64,000 nt of DNA from contig JAPJBO010001099.1 of assembly GCA_030068145.1 (NCBI GenBank), positions 1 to 64,000 of the forward strand. Reading direction: 5' to 3'. The translations under genes were made by a program, and so were the position numbers. Each line of letters begins with the position of its first letter. Position 1 is the first letter of the stretch. The notes beneath the pieces are model-generated. The model was not told the origin of the DNA and did no database searches. It saw nothing but the letters and a program-made list of their open reading frames with translations. Shown here in pieces: positions 1-9,860 of the stretch. The stretch is from Diplonema papillatum. Taxonomy: Eukaryota > Euglenozoa > Diplonemea > Diplonemida > Diplonemidae.

Positions 1-210
1 TGTTCCGGGGTGGGCTTTTTTTCTGACTAATTTGTTCCTGGGTGAGTTTTTTTTCATTTCTGGGCTAAAAATGGCTGACACGATCAGTGAGCCTCCCAGA
101 AAAAAAACTCACCCCGGAACAAATTTTCACTTCCCGGAACAAATTTTCAGTTCCGGAACAAATTTTCACTTCCCGGAACAAATTTTCAGTTTCGGAACAA
201 ATTTCACCTA

Positions 211-1255
211 ATTTCACGGGACCCGGACCGAACCCAGAACTGGGGAGGACTGGGCTGACAACCCAAGGTGGCAACAAACGGAATCTGCACTCCACATTAC
301 ATCACGCAAGAATGGCTGATTCCTTCCTGAAGTCATCGACTGTCTTTGTGCCCACAGGAAGCGCGAACTGAACGCAAGGACCTTCCAGATGTGGAACACT
401 GTACGGAGAGAAGACCACGCAACGGAGCAGGCGCCCACAAGTAGTTTCTAACAGGACTAATCCCTCACACCGAAGTGATCATGAGTTGCCTTAACGAAAC
501 GAACCTTGTGGAGCTGAACTCAGGCTGATAGGTAGGCCTTCTACAACTTAGCACCGGTCAGCAAGTAAACGTATCCGACCCCTGGCACAGAAGGCACGCG
601 GTGGCTATCGGTAAACTGCATCGCGCACTCAGACAGACTTAACAGCATGTACTTGGAACCCCTTCCCACGGTCAGTAACTTGGACGACAATTACACTGGA
701 CGAACGCAGGAAATGACGAATATCCTCGAGGCTGTCGTAAATTCTCTTCTCAAAAAATATTAAAATACATAGGGTCAAAAGGGCACCCCCCCGAAAAAAA
801 AAAAAGACTCCAGATACGCAAACTCTTTCGAACGCTGCACACGGGTATCCTTCAAGTGACCTCTAACTATCTGTTGCATACGCGTATCCGGATCTGAAAG
901 CCGAAGACTTTGTAACACTTTACCGCAACCGAAGTCGCGAACCGGGTTCGGCTTGCACTGCAAAAGCAGCATAATTGTGTCTTGCGCCCGAGCGCGGAAA
1001 TCCGCCACCCGCCATTCGGCTAGAGTGCAAGAACACAATTGCGAAGCGTACTACAAACGGATAGTGTTACATAGGCGAACGAATCATGCGAGAACCTATG
1101 GAGGGGCCCCTCGACAGCTTTCAGAACACGGCATAGTAAGTCAAGAGTCGGATAAGCGAGTGTGCACATTCTACTCCCGTTTGATCTGCATTTTCCACCT
1201 TTCCCCCCTTTCTTTGATCTGCTGTGTGTATTTGAAAAACGTTATCGCATGCGGG
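211..1255. other. No gene seen
   Basis: No convincing ORF, RNA gene or repeat. It contains a short poly-A run near 790. It lies inside the iteron-flanked block. Confidence 0.5.
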
Positions 1256-1695
1256 TAAGCGGGGTTTGCGGGTTAGGGTTTGCGGGGTTTCCGGGTTAGG
1301 GTATGCGGGGTTTGCGGGGTTAGGGTACGCGGGTTTGCGGGTTCGGGTATGCGGGTTTGCGAGGTTAGGGTATGCGGGTTTGCGGGTTTGCGGGTTTGCG
1401 GGTTTGCGGGTTTGCGGGTTTGCGGGGTTGCGGGGTTGCGGGGTTTGCGGGGTTGCGGGTTTGCGGGTTAGGGTGCGGGGTTAGGGTATGCGGGTTTGCG
1501 AGGTTAGGGTATTGCGGGTTTGGGTATGCGGGTTTGCGGGGTTTGCGAGGTTAGGGTATGCGGGTTTGCGAGGTTAGGGTATGCGGGTTTGGGTATGCGG
1601 GTTTGCGGGGTTTGCGGGTTAGGGTTTGCGGGGTTAGGGTACGCGGGTTCGGGTTTGCGGGTTTGGGTATGCGGGTTTGCGGGTTCGGGTATGCG
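1256..1695 (+). repeat. Degenerate telomere-like G-rich repeat
   Basis: The stretch mixes GGTTAGGGT with GCGGGTTTGCGGG-type units, almost entirely G and T with few C and A on the plus strand. The units are irregular, so this is not a clean telomere. Runs of three or four G recur every few bases, which would allow quadruplexes. It may be an interstitial telomere-derived repeat or an unrelated G-rich satellite. Confidence 0.6.
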
Positions 1696-1940
1696 TACCT
1701 TACACAAAAATTGTAAAAATCACACACAAATGGTGAAAATCTGGAAAATTTGGCAAACCCCAAATTTTCAGTTTCCGGAACAAATTTTCACTTCCCGGAA
1801 TAAATTTTCACTTCCCGGAACAAATTTTCACTTCCCGGAACAAATTTTCACTTCCCGGAACAAATTTTCACTTCCCGGAACAAATTAGTCGGAAAAAAAG
1901 CCTGAAAAAAAGCTCACCCAGGAATAAATTAGCTCGACCC

Positions 1941-3175
1941 GGGGGGGGGGGGGTTTGGGCAGATGTTTTATGGCATAGTAAGATACTGGGCATGTGGGGT
2001 ATGGGACCCATATCCCCCCAGAAACCATTTTTTCGGGCCGGTTTTGGGGCCAAATGCCCTCGGAGAGCCTTTTTCTGAGCGCAAAACTCTGTTTCTGTGG
2101 GTTTCGAGGCCCCGCACGGTGCACTCCAGCATCGTGTGGGGGTGTTAACTGTGCGGCCAAAGTGTCGGGCGTGGGCACACCTGCTAGATCCAGTGTGCCA
2201 CACCCGCAAATCCAGCGTGAAATCCACTGACACCCAAAAATCCAGTGCGGAATCCAGTGTGACACCCGCAAATCCAGTGTGAAACCCACTGTACACCAGC
2301 TAAAACAGTTCCCCAAGTTGGATCGAGTCACCTGTCGTCCAACGCAAATCAATCATCAAGGAGGCGAGGCCCCTGGTTGTTAAAAAAGCTGACCCCAGGT
2401 TCTTCTGGCAGTATTGGCAACTTTTATTGGCAGAAATCGGCTTGTCGGATCGAAAGAAGTGAGTTTGCTGCTGGTAACCTCACGAAGGCGATGGTTAATC
2501 GTGTTCCCTTCTGCAGGTGTCGCACACGTCCGGCCAGGTGTTCGAACCGGGCACCACGTAGCTGGCGGTACGTGGTGTACGACACCTTTGCCGTTAGTTG
2601 GCCTTCTTCGTCCACCAGCCTGTGCTAGAAGGATTTGTGCGACGAACGTCTTGTGCACGACAGCTTTTCCGTGACCCACGACGTCGGTGGTTGCCTCCAC
2701 GAGATCGTCGAATGCCTGCTGCCTCATGGGTCACCTTTGTCGGTCGCCCTCTGTACAGAGACCCCGGGCGCAATCGGGTCAACTCCTGCAGCTTTCATCA
2801 GAAAGGCTCTCGTCGCTCTAAAGTGTCTCCGCATGGAGCCCTGTGACCTATCGTACTTCGTGTGCGTCTTGCCTTGCAAATTTTTGAGCCAATTCTTCGA
2901 ACGAAACGCATTTACGAGTCACGCATTCTGAGAACAGAGTTAAGTTCCTGTTCTGGGTGGGTGCTGCCGCCGTAGCCATTGTACAGTCGTAACCCCACCT
3001 GGGGCCTCAAAGTCCACAACAACTGAGTTTTGCGCTCAGAAAAAGGTTCTCCGAGGGCATTGGACCCCAAAATCGGCCCGAAAACATGGTTTCTGGGGGG
3101 GTATGGGTCCTATACCCCACATGCCCAGTATCTGACTATACCAGAAAACATCTGCCCAAACCCCCCCCCCCCCCC
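1941..3175. mobile_element. Non-autonomous DNA element with ~165 bp inverted ends
   Basis: The sequence from a run of 13 G at 1941-1953 to about 2107 returns inverted from about 3005 to a run of 15 C at 3161-3175. Matching blocks include GTTTGGGCAGATGTTTT at the outer edge and CTGAGCGCAAAACTC at the inner edge. About 900 bp separate the arms and carry no credible ORF. I saw no clear target duplication. The G-run tips resemble those of the elements at 21808 and 45772, but the neighbouring bases differ. Confidence 0.75.
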
Positions 3176-3632
3176 TTTTGGCATCGTCTCATATATATAA
3201 TCGTCACCTCAGTTGTGGCTGTTTTCAGACTGTTTCTTGTAGTAAGCGGTCGGTTTTTTGAAGTCTCCGTTTGACTTGTGAGGTGGGGGGGGGAAGGGGG
3301 GGTTTTCCTTTTGTGCTATTAGAGCAGAGCCTGCGCAGTGCAAACGAATACGGCTCAAGAAAACCTTAGAAATTTTGCCCGTTTTATATTGCGACCAGGC
3401 GTTGCCATCATTATAGACTTTCTCCGACGTGCTGCAATTCCTGCTTGGGGGGCCATGAAATCGAATTTTGGGAGACATAGAAGCCTTGCGGGAGGCATCC
3501 AGTGGCCAATCCGAGCTCAGAAACTTCGTATAGGACAGTACGGTCAGGGACACCCACGTGGCAACGCCATTGTCGCAAATTGAAAATGGGCACAATTTCT
3601 GAGGTATTTTTGAGACACGTGTGTTTCCAAAG
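3176..3632. other. No gene seen
   Basis: AT-leaning spacer with a short TA run near 3190 and G runs near 3283-3302. Nothing further can be supported. Confidence 0.4.
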
Positions 3633-5351
3633 TTAAAGTTCGCTTGAGACTCCGGGGTTTTTTATGACAAGCATGTAGTACGCTTGCCAAACGGGAGTAA
3701 GGGCAGCACGCTGCATTGATGCACAGATAAGCTTTTGTTCTCGACAACTTGCCAAATTGCAGCCAGAGAGCACGACACAAAAAACAGTCCGGGCATGCCT
3801 GTGCCGCGCCTCCTCGTCCGGCAGGTCCTTCACGCGCCAGTCGGCGATCCAAACCCGGACCGCCACCGCCCGTGCGGCGTCGTTGAGCTTCGCGAAGCCC
3901 GCCTGCTCGGCGGCGGCGGCGGCGGCCCTCGCCGCGGCTTCCGCCGCTGCCAAGGCGCCCGCCAGCGGCGCGAGCCGCCGGCGGAACGATCGGAACCCGG
4001 CGAGCCTGCCGTAGTACCGCGACGCGACCCGCCGCAGCAGGTGCCGAACCGCGTCCTCCCGCTCCGCCCGCCGCTGCCTCGCAGCCTGCCGCGTCTTCCG
4101 GTGGGCCGACAGCACCCGGAACCCCTGGGCCCGGACGAGGAGGCGCAGGCACTGCAGCTGGGCCAGCGCACGTTCGCCCTGGCGGCACCGGGCGCACACC
4201 CGGGTGCGGGCGTCGGCTTCGCTCGCGCGGAGCAGGCCCCGCCTGCCGTCTTCAACCGAAGCGAAGGCCATCCGCTCGGAGAGCGGGGCGAAGTACACGT
4301 GATACACGTCGGCGGCAATGCAAGTGACCGCGTCTCTCTCGCGGGCTTCGGCCTGCGAGACGGCTGAGACCTGCTTCGTGAGCTTCCACTCGAGGAAGGT
4401 CTGCGCCGAAGGGTGCCCGGTGGCGGCGCCGACCGGCGCCGCGTCCTCCGCAAACCGGAGCCGCGACGCCTTCCGCAGGTCCGCCCGGCTGCCGGCCAGG
4501 AACAGGCCCCACGCGGAGTCCAGAACCCTCGGACTCCACAGGCTCCGCTTGCTCGCGTGCCGGGACACTGCCTTCGGAGACGAGCTGTTGCTGCTGCTGC
4601 CCGGTGCCGCAGCAGGCTCCGGCGTGGACGCGTCGCAGCCCGAGACTGTGACGCGCGTCGACCCATCCTGCGCGGGTTGCAGTGGGAGGCAACCGGGGAC
4701 CACTCCACCACCTCCAGCACCCGGGCGGCCCTGCGGCGCCGGTTGACGGGCAGCACCCGGCCAGGCTGCGGAGCGGCCGGGGGCCTGCCCGTGCTGCGTG
4801 TGCAGGCGGCGGCGCGGCGTCCGCGGGTTCTCCGTCCGAGTCGGCGGAAGCCCCGCGGCCGGGATCGCGTTGGCTGCATACGACGACCCGCCGACGATCA
4901 TCACACCGGGCGCCTCACCTCGGGCGGCGGTGCTGGCCGCGGCGCCGGCGAAGGGGGCCGCGGGGATGCCAGCGTCTGCTAGAGGGCGAGATCGGCTGGG
5001 CACGGCGGTGGCGACGCCCATCCAGTCGCCACCTCCGGAGGGTGCGGCGCACGTAGTCGTGGTAGCTGCGGGGCCTGCAGCTGGGAGGACCCGGTCATCG
5101 TGGCCGAGGCGCGGTGGACAGAGCTGTCCCCCGTGCAAAAGAGTGGTGGGTGCAGCAGGCACGCTCGGGGGTGCCCGAAGGCTGCCGGCGCCGTCGTCCG
5201 GAGGGTCCGGGCGGGGGTGAGGCTCCGCGCCGCCGCCCGGGTTGCCCGCCTTGCGCGGCGGCCGGTCGATCGGGGCGAGGATCTTCACGCGGTGCGAGCC
5301 GAGAACGCTCAACGGCCGCGATTGCACGGGGGCGGGAAACCGTGTCGCCAT
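3633..5351 (-). CDS. Uncharacterised GC-rich ORF, probable host gene
   Basis: A single open frame runs on the minus strand from at least 5351 (ATG opening MATRF) to a stop at 3633, about 570 residues. The frame stays open further upstream to 5528, but composition falls back to background there. The N-terminal half is rich in Pro, Ala, Gly and Ser and looks disordered. The C-terminal half is Arg- and Ala-rich with long helical stretches, including an Ala-rich run near the end and a CxxC (CARC). I recognise no domain. The strong GC bias begins and ends with the frame, as in a gene. The last 50 residues fall in ordinary-composition DNA and may be intron read-through. It is not clearly part of the adjacent retroelement. 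A chance ORF in GC-rich DNA remains possible. Confidence 0.45.
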   Translation of the reverse strand: MATRFPAPVQSRPLSVLGSHRVKILAPIDRPPRKAGNPGGGAEPHPRPDPPDDGAGSLRAPPSVPAAPTTLLHGGQLCPPRLGHDDRVLPAAGPAATTTTCAAPSGGGDWMGVATAVPSRSRPLADAGIPAAPFAGAAASTAARGEAPGVMIVGGSSYAANAIPAAGLPPTRTENPRTPRRRLHTQHGQAPGRSAAWPGAARQPAPQGRPGAGGGGVVPGCLPLQPAQDGSTRVTVSGCDASTPEPAAAPGSSSNSSSPKAVSRHASKRSLWSPRVLDSAWGLFLAGSRADLRKASRLRFAEDAAPVGAATGHPSAQTFLEWKLTKQVSAVSQAEARERDAVTCIAADVYHVYFAPLSERMAFASVEDGRRGLLRASEADARTRVCARCRQGERALAQLQCLRLLVRAQGFRVLSAHRKTRQAARQRRAEREDAVRHLLRRVASRYYGRLAGFRSFRRRLAPLAGALAAAEAAARAAAAAAEQAGFAKLNDAARAVAVRVWIADWRVKDLPDEEARHRHARTVFCVVLSGCNLASCREQKLICASMQRAALTPVWQAYYMLVIKNPGVSSEL

Positions 5352-5612
5352 CGTTGGACCGCGCGCGAGGGCTTGCCTAGCTGCGCATGGGTCAGCCGGC
5401 GACAAACTATGCTCAGATGGAGGACAGTGTTGATCGAATCCCGGTTCGCTTTCTGCCTCTTTTGTCTTTTCGGGAGTGCAAAGCCTGTGGACTATTTGTC
5501 CGACGTCGCTGGGCTTCTTTAGAAGCACCCTCTCTGAAGTTTCCTGCGGATGAAAGTCTGTTGTTAGTTTTGTTCGGGGGGCGCGGTAAGGTACCAGGGA
5601 TAGCTATTTTTT

Positions 5613-5737
5613 GCCCGAGAGAAAAGTTGTTTTCTTGCACGAGAGTTTTCCGGATTGCCACGAGGGCCCCCCGGGGTGGGGGGGGGCCCGAGTGGCAATC
5701 CGGAAAACTCGAGTGCAAGAAAACAACTTCTCGAGGC
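5613..5737. repeat. Foldback hairpin, copy 1
   Basis: Two arms of about 55 bases around a G/C-rich loop pair nearly perfectly; for example TTTTCCGGATTGCCACGAG pairs with its inverse about 40 bases on. A second copy lies at 28207-28311. It could be a small foldback transposon or an RNA hairpin precursor. Confidence 0.8.
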
Positions 5738-5745
5738 AAGAAGAT

Positions 5746-5801
5746 GGCTTTTCCACCTGCCAGACGACTTCGACACAGTCGGCGGGCAGGTGGAAAAAGC
5801 C
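5746..5801. repeat. Second foldback hairpin
   Basis: GGCTTTTCCACCTGCC returns as its near-perfect inverse about 25 bases later (one extra A in the arm). It directly follows the hairpin at 5613 and is absent beside that hairpin's copy at 28207. Confidence 0.75.
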
Positions 5802-5980
5802 TTTTTCGTTGACCGCGCACTACCCTGAGCCCAAATCCTGGACGTGGATGTTTCAGGTGGAAGATTTGGCAAATGATCATGATCAGAAGGTCCTACTTTG
5901 GCGTTCAGTTTCCTCACACATTGCATGTGGCTAAAACAAATAGGTGGGCATGCCACAACTGGATGCAGAGATCTGAACTG

Positions 5981-6120
5981 CTCCTTTCGAAGGAGGCTTG
6001 AGGGGGAGAATCAAGTCAGGGTAGGCGGTTTTTTTTTTGGCCCATGTCCGTCGGCCCACAGAAATTTACGCGCGCGCGCGCAAAAAAAAAACTTTTCAGA
6101 AAAAAAAAACTTTTGCCACA
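5981..6120 (+). repeat. Dispersed repeat copy (inverse of 13229-13335)
   Basis: A short block (CTTTCGAAGGAGGCTTGAGG followed by a GAATCAAGTCA end) recurs at about 13907. It is followed here by GGGTAGGCGG, a T-run, GGCCCATGTCCG and an AAATTTACGCGCGCG tract. That second block recurs inverted at 13229-13335, also beside a TCA. The pattern suggests a roughly 100 bp mobile repeat inserting next to TCA. Confidence 0.6.
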
Positions 6121-6373
6121 AGACTTTCTGCTACTGGATGTCACACCATATGTGCCGGCTATACTACTGGCCAGTCCGCTGTTGGCACTTTTGTGCCCGT
6201 TGTTGGTAGAATTTCTGGACGATGAGCTCAAAGGTGAGTGTGAAGATGAACTTGATGTGTCCGAGGGGTTGCGGTGGCAGTCTAGAGTTCAACAGTCCTG
6301 AACGCCGCGCGGGGTGCGTTTCGACAAAACCTTCCATAGTCGGAGGCTGCAGATGATAGACGATGCCACAGGA

Positions 6374-6636
6374 TTTTATTTCCCTTCTCTGGGGAAGAGC
6401 TGCCGCGCCAAACCTCGCTTCTTTGTACCACATGCGGAGAAAAGAGAAAGAGAGACATAAATAGAGACAGAGAGGGTTTGGAGGAGGACGCTGGCGTGCG
6501 TCGGGGCCAGTGAGAAGCACCGACCACCTTGCTAGATACATCCTGCCGCGGAAAAGGAGCCCTTTCATTCGCTGGGGTCAGCACCCCTGCGGAGGCCCTC
6601 TTCCGTGTGCCTTCACGCGGAAGGAAACAGTAGGCA
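6374..6636 (-). repeat. Split direct repeat B2
   Basis: 263 bp that match 7781-8043 with no difference I could find. It forms the outer 3' end of the recombinase retroelement. Confidence 0.85.
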
Positions 6637-6856
6637 GGATTGTATCGGTCTGTGTTGAGCAAGGATTTCTTCTTCCTTGTCGCACAAGGGGAAAGGAGGA
6701 GGAAAACAGAAGATCCAGGGCAGTGCGGAGGGGATGCAGTAATCACGCTTCCAGCCTCATGCACGCACGTGCCCGATGCCCTCTGTGGAGCGGAAGGAAG
6801 TCAGCCCTCTGCTGAGGGGAAAAGCTGCATAGCCCTCTGCGGAGGGAAAAGCAACG

Positions 6857-7490
6857 TCATTTCCCGCACGGGGAAGCCCGCCCTCTGCTGAGGGGAAAAC
6901 GCTGCACGATGCCACCCCTGCTGGGGAGCCCTCTGCGGAGGGAGCGCGACGTCATTTCCCGCACGGGGAAGCCAGCCCTCTGCTGAGGGGAAAACGCTGC
7001 ACGATGCCACCCCTGCTGGGGAGCCCTCTGCGGAGGGAGCGCGACGTCATTTCCCGCACGGGGAAGCCAGCCCTCTGCTGAGGGGAAAACGCTGCACGAT
7101 GCCACCCCTGCTGGGGAGCCCTCTGCGGAGGGAGCGCGACGTCATTTCCCGCACGGGGAAGCCAGCCCTCTGCTGAGGGGAAAACGCTGCACGATGCCAC
7201 CCCTGCTGGGGAGCCCTCTGCGGAGGGAGCGCGACGTCATTTCCCGCACGGGGAAGCCAGCCCTCTGCTGAGGGGAAAACGCTGCACGATGCCACCCCTG
7301 CTGGGGAGCCCTCTGCGGAGGGAGCGCGACGTCATTTCCCGCACGGGGAAGCCAGCCCTCTGCTGAGGGGAAAACGCTGCACGATGCCACCCCTGCTGGG
7401 GAGCCCTCTGCGGAGGGAGCGCGACGTCATTTCCCGCACGGGGAAGCCAGCCCTCTGCTGAGGGGAAAACGCTGCACGATGCCATCGGGG
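6857..7490. repeat. 95 bp tandem satellite inside the retroelement
   Basis: About 6.5 near-identical 95 bp units; the landmark CCCTCTGCTGAGGGG recurs at a 95 bp pitch. Each unit carries three small palindromes (CCCTCTGCTGAGGGG, CCCCTGCTGGGG, CCCTCTGCGGAGGG). Single degenerate half-units extend to about 6780. It lies between repeats A2 and B2, where related elements have none that I know of. Reading frames across it are repeat artefacts. Confidence 0.9.
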
Positions 7491-7553
7491 GACCCTCGCG
7501 GAGGGAAGAAGTTCATGGCGCGATACCCTCATCGCATTGGGAGGGAGGGAGGG

Positions 7554-7780
7554 AACTTTTTTAAGCCCGGCGGAGGTCAACTGACCGGAGCTACCGGGGA
7601 GAGTGTGCTTACGTTGTGTGGTAACCTGATACGTTCGTGTGGTATGCGTCGATTGTCTAATGAGCTTGAAGCCCCGCATGGGCGCTTTGTTCCGTGCTGT
7701 GGGCGCCGCCCGATGCACGCGGTGATTCGTTTGCGACAATAAAACCTGAGGGAAAAAGACTGCGTGTTTATCCCTCTCAA
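7554..7780 (-). repeat. Split direct repeat A2
   Basis: About 227 bp that match about 11805-12032 almost exactly, beginning at a T-run with AAGCCCGG and ending TATCCCTCTCAA. It abuts B1. Confidence 0.85.
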
Positions 7781-8043
7781 TTTTATTTCCCTTCTCTGGG
7801 GAAGAGCTGCCGCGCCAAACCTCGCTTCTTTGTACCACATGCGGAGAAAAGAGAAAGAGAGACATAAATAGAGACAGAGAGGGTTTGGAGGAGGACGCTG
7901 GCGTGCGTCGGGGCCAGTGAGAAGCACCGACCACCTTGCTAGATACATCCTGCCGCGGAAAAGGAGCCCTTTCATTCGCTGGGGTCAGCACCCCTGCGGA
8001 GGCCCTCTTCCGTGTGCCTTCACGCGGAAGGAAACAGTAGGCA
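7781..8043 (-). repeat. Split direct repeat B1
   Basis: 263 bp copy of 6374-6636. It abuts A2 on one side and lies about 40 bp beyond the end of the RT/RNase H frame on the other. Confidence 0.85.
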
Positions 8044-8084
8044 TTATTTAAAGACGCCGCGCCCCCCTCCCCCCCCTCAATCTC

Positions 8085-9860
8085 TCAGTCTCTGGTGTCC
8101 AGGTCGGCGACCATGTTCTCGCCCGGAACCAGATGGGTGAGCACGTCCGCATCGCGCAGGCGCTCCTGCATCTCAACGATGAGGCGGTTTTCCGCTGGGT
8201 GCGGGGACGCAAGCTTTCGGTGGCGGCTCTCGGCCGTGCTGTTGTCGTGGAAGACATCCAGCGTCACCCACCCAGTCGTGACGTGTCGAGCCAGCAGGAC
8301 GCCAAGAATCGCCGTCACCAGCTCGCGCCGCCGAATCGGCGTCGGCGGAGCCAGCCTCGCCAGCCGATCCTTCCATCTCCAGCTCTCGCGAGCGAGGACG
8401 GTCCGTCGCGTCGGATCCAGGACGACCACCCCACCTCCCTGGTCGGATGCGTCCGTCCAGACGTGCACTCGCCGCGCTGGGCGCCTGACTCTGCGGGGGG
8501 AAGCGTCCCCCAGCCAGCGATCACCAGCTTCCAGCTCCGCGAGCAGCTCCTGCGGGAGCTCCACGAGCGTGTCCCAGTCGCGGTAGGTGAGGCACCTGCC
8601 ACTCACCAGTCGGCTCGCACGCAGCAGCCCGGGATACGCCGCCGCCGGGGACCTCATGACGTACAGTGCCCAGCGCAGGCACCCGATACGCTGTGCCAGG
8701 GCCCGGAAGGACGTCACGCGTTGCGGCTTGTTCGCGCGGCAGACTGCTGCCCATTCCCGCGGGATCGCGATCGTCTTTGTAGCTAGGTCCAGATCCAGAC
8801 CGTTGAAGGTACCGACTTGCGAGGGGCCTTGCGCCTTGTCCTCCCGGATCTGGATCCTGGTGTCGGCAAGCACGGCCCTCAGGCTCCGCTCGTCCCGGAC
8901 GACGTCGGACCTTGTCCAGCCCCCGTAGGCTATGTCGTCGTAGATCGCCAGACTGCGGCTTCCGATGCCGGCCAGTCGGCGGACCCCCAGGGTCGTCAGC
9001 TGGGCGATCGCCGGCGCGCGCGCAATGCCCGGGACGGCTATCCGGAAGACGTAGTACGCGTTGGCCGCCCTAAACCCCAGGTAGTCCGCCAGCGCGTCGG
9101 ACACCGGAAGCTGGTAGAAGTAGCCCAGCAGGTCTAGGGTCGCGAACCAAGCGTGGTCCAGGACGAAGCCCTCCACATCCCTGAGCGACGGGGTGATGGG
9201 GGACAGCGGTTGGGAGGTGCGGCTGTCAAAGGGCCTGCCATCGATCAGCAGACGGGTCTCTTCCTTCCCCTTTTTCGGGATTTTGAACACCTTCAGAGTG
9301 ATCCGCGGCCTCTTTTCGACTCTCCTAACGACGCCACTCTGCAGCATCACCGCCAGGTCGGCCTCAGTGATGTCCGAGCTCGGTGGAGCGTGGTGCCTCT
9401 CGTGCGAGAGGAGCATGGGCTCTCGCGTCAGCTGGCGCAGGACGCGAATCTCGTCCTCCCACAGGCCTCGCTCGACCTTCCCGTAGTCGGCCTTTGTGAC
9501 CGGCATGGTGTCGATGGGCCCGCGGGACGTTCTGTACACCGGGCTCGGTGCCTTCGTGTACGTCCTCGATGCCAGTTCCGATAGCGCCTCTTCCTGAGCC
9601 CGAACCCCTTCGACGTGCGTGCTCACGTCCCCGCGCAGCAGCCAGTCTTCCAAGGTCACCGCCCTGTCGAAGTCGGCCTCGCTCTGCTCGCCCATGTCGC
9701 CCCGTAACCGGCTTTCCCCCCATGCGAGCAGGCGGTCCAGATACCCGGCTGCCCCGGGATGGCGGCTGTTTGCCCAGTCCCGCAGGGGATGCGAGCTCTT
9801 CAGGTCCTGTGCGTACTCGGGGCAGAACGTGCTCGTCCTGGCCGCACCCTTCACCTTGAG
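8085..9860 (-). CDS. Reverse transcriptase-RNase H of the recombinase retroelement
   Basis: The frame ends at 8085. Recognisable RT blocks run in order: a first catalytic Asp in a FATLDLLGYF block, the YxDD-type core in LAIYDDIAYGG, then a thumb region. An RNase H domain follows, with VWTDAS (first Asp) and DVFHDNSTAES (later Asp). The open frame extends 5' of the domain, under the recombinase gene, up to 10883. That part reads as the shadow of the recombinase, so I place the true coding part at roughly 9860 to 8085; the exact start is uncertain. The protein would copy the element RNA into circular or double-stranded DNA for recombinase-mediated insertion, by family analogy. Confidence 0.8.
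   Translation of the reverse strand, partial: LKVKGAARTSTFCPEYAQDLKSSHPLRDWANSRHPGAAGYLDRLLAWGESRLRGDMGEQSEADFDRAVTLEDWLLRGDVSTHVEGVRAQEEALSELASRTYTKAPSPVYRTSRGPIDTMPVTKADYGKVERGLWEDEIRVLRQLTREPMLLSHERHHAPPSSDITEADLAVMLQSGVVRRVEKRPRITLKVFKIPKKGKEETRLLIDGRPFDSRTSQPLSPITPSLRDVEGFVLDHAWFATLDLLGYFYQLPVSDALADYLGFRAANAYYVFRIAVPGIARAPAIAQLTTLGVRRLAGIGSRSLAIYDDIAYGGWTRSDVVRDERSLRAVLADTRIQIREDKAQGPSQVGTFNGLDLDLATKTIAIPREWAAVCRANKPQRVTSFRALAQRIGCLRWALYVMRSPAAAYPGLLRASRLVSGRCLTYRDWDTLVELPQELLAELEAGDRWLGDASPRRVRRPARRVHVWTDASDQGGGVVVLDPTRRTVLARESWRWKDRLARLAPPTPIRRRELVTAILGVLLARHVTTGWVTLDVFHDNSTAESRHRKLASPHPAENRLIVEMQERLRDADVLTHLVPGENMVADLDTRD

Larger units (their letters stand above)
1..1940. repeat. Repeat block with 19-20 bp iterons and inverted edges
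   Basis: Tandem copies of a 19-20 bp unit (core GGAACAAATTTTCACTTCCC) lie at about 110-210 and again at 1765-1890. Sequence at 1-55 recurs in inverted form at about 1883-1935. Together these look like the edges of one element whose middle is 211-1760. I found no coding sequence in it, and its true ends are not resolved. Confidence 0.5.

Noticed and set aside
6780-7490. Open frames of 82 codons repeated every 95 bp
   Set aside because: Products of the satellite, identical by repetition and without independent evidence.
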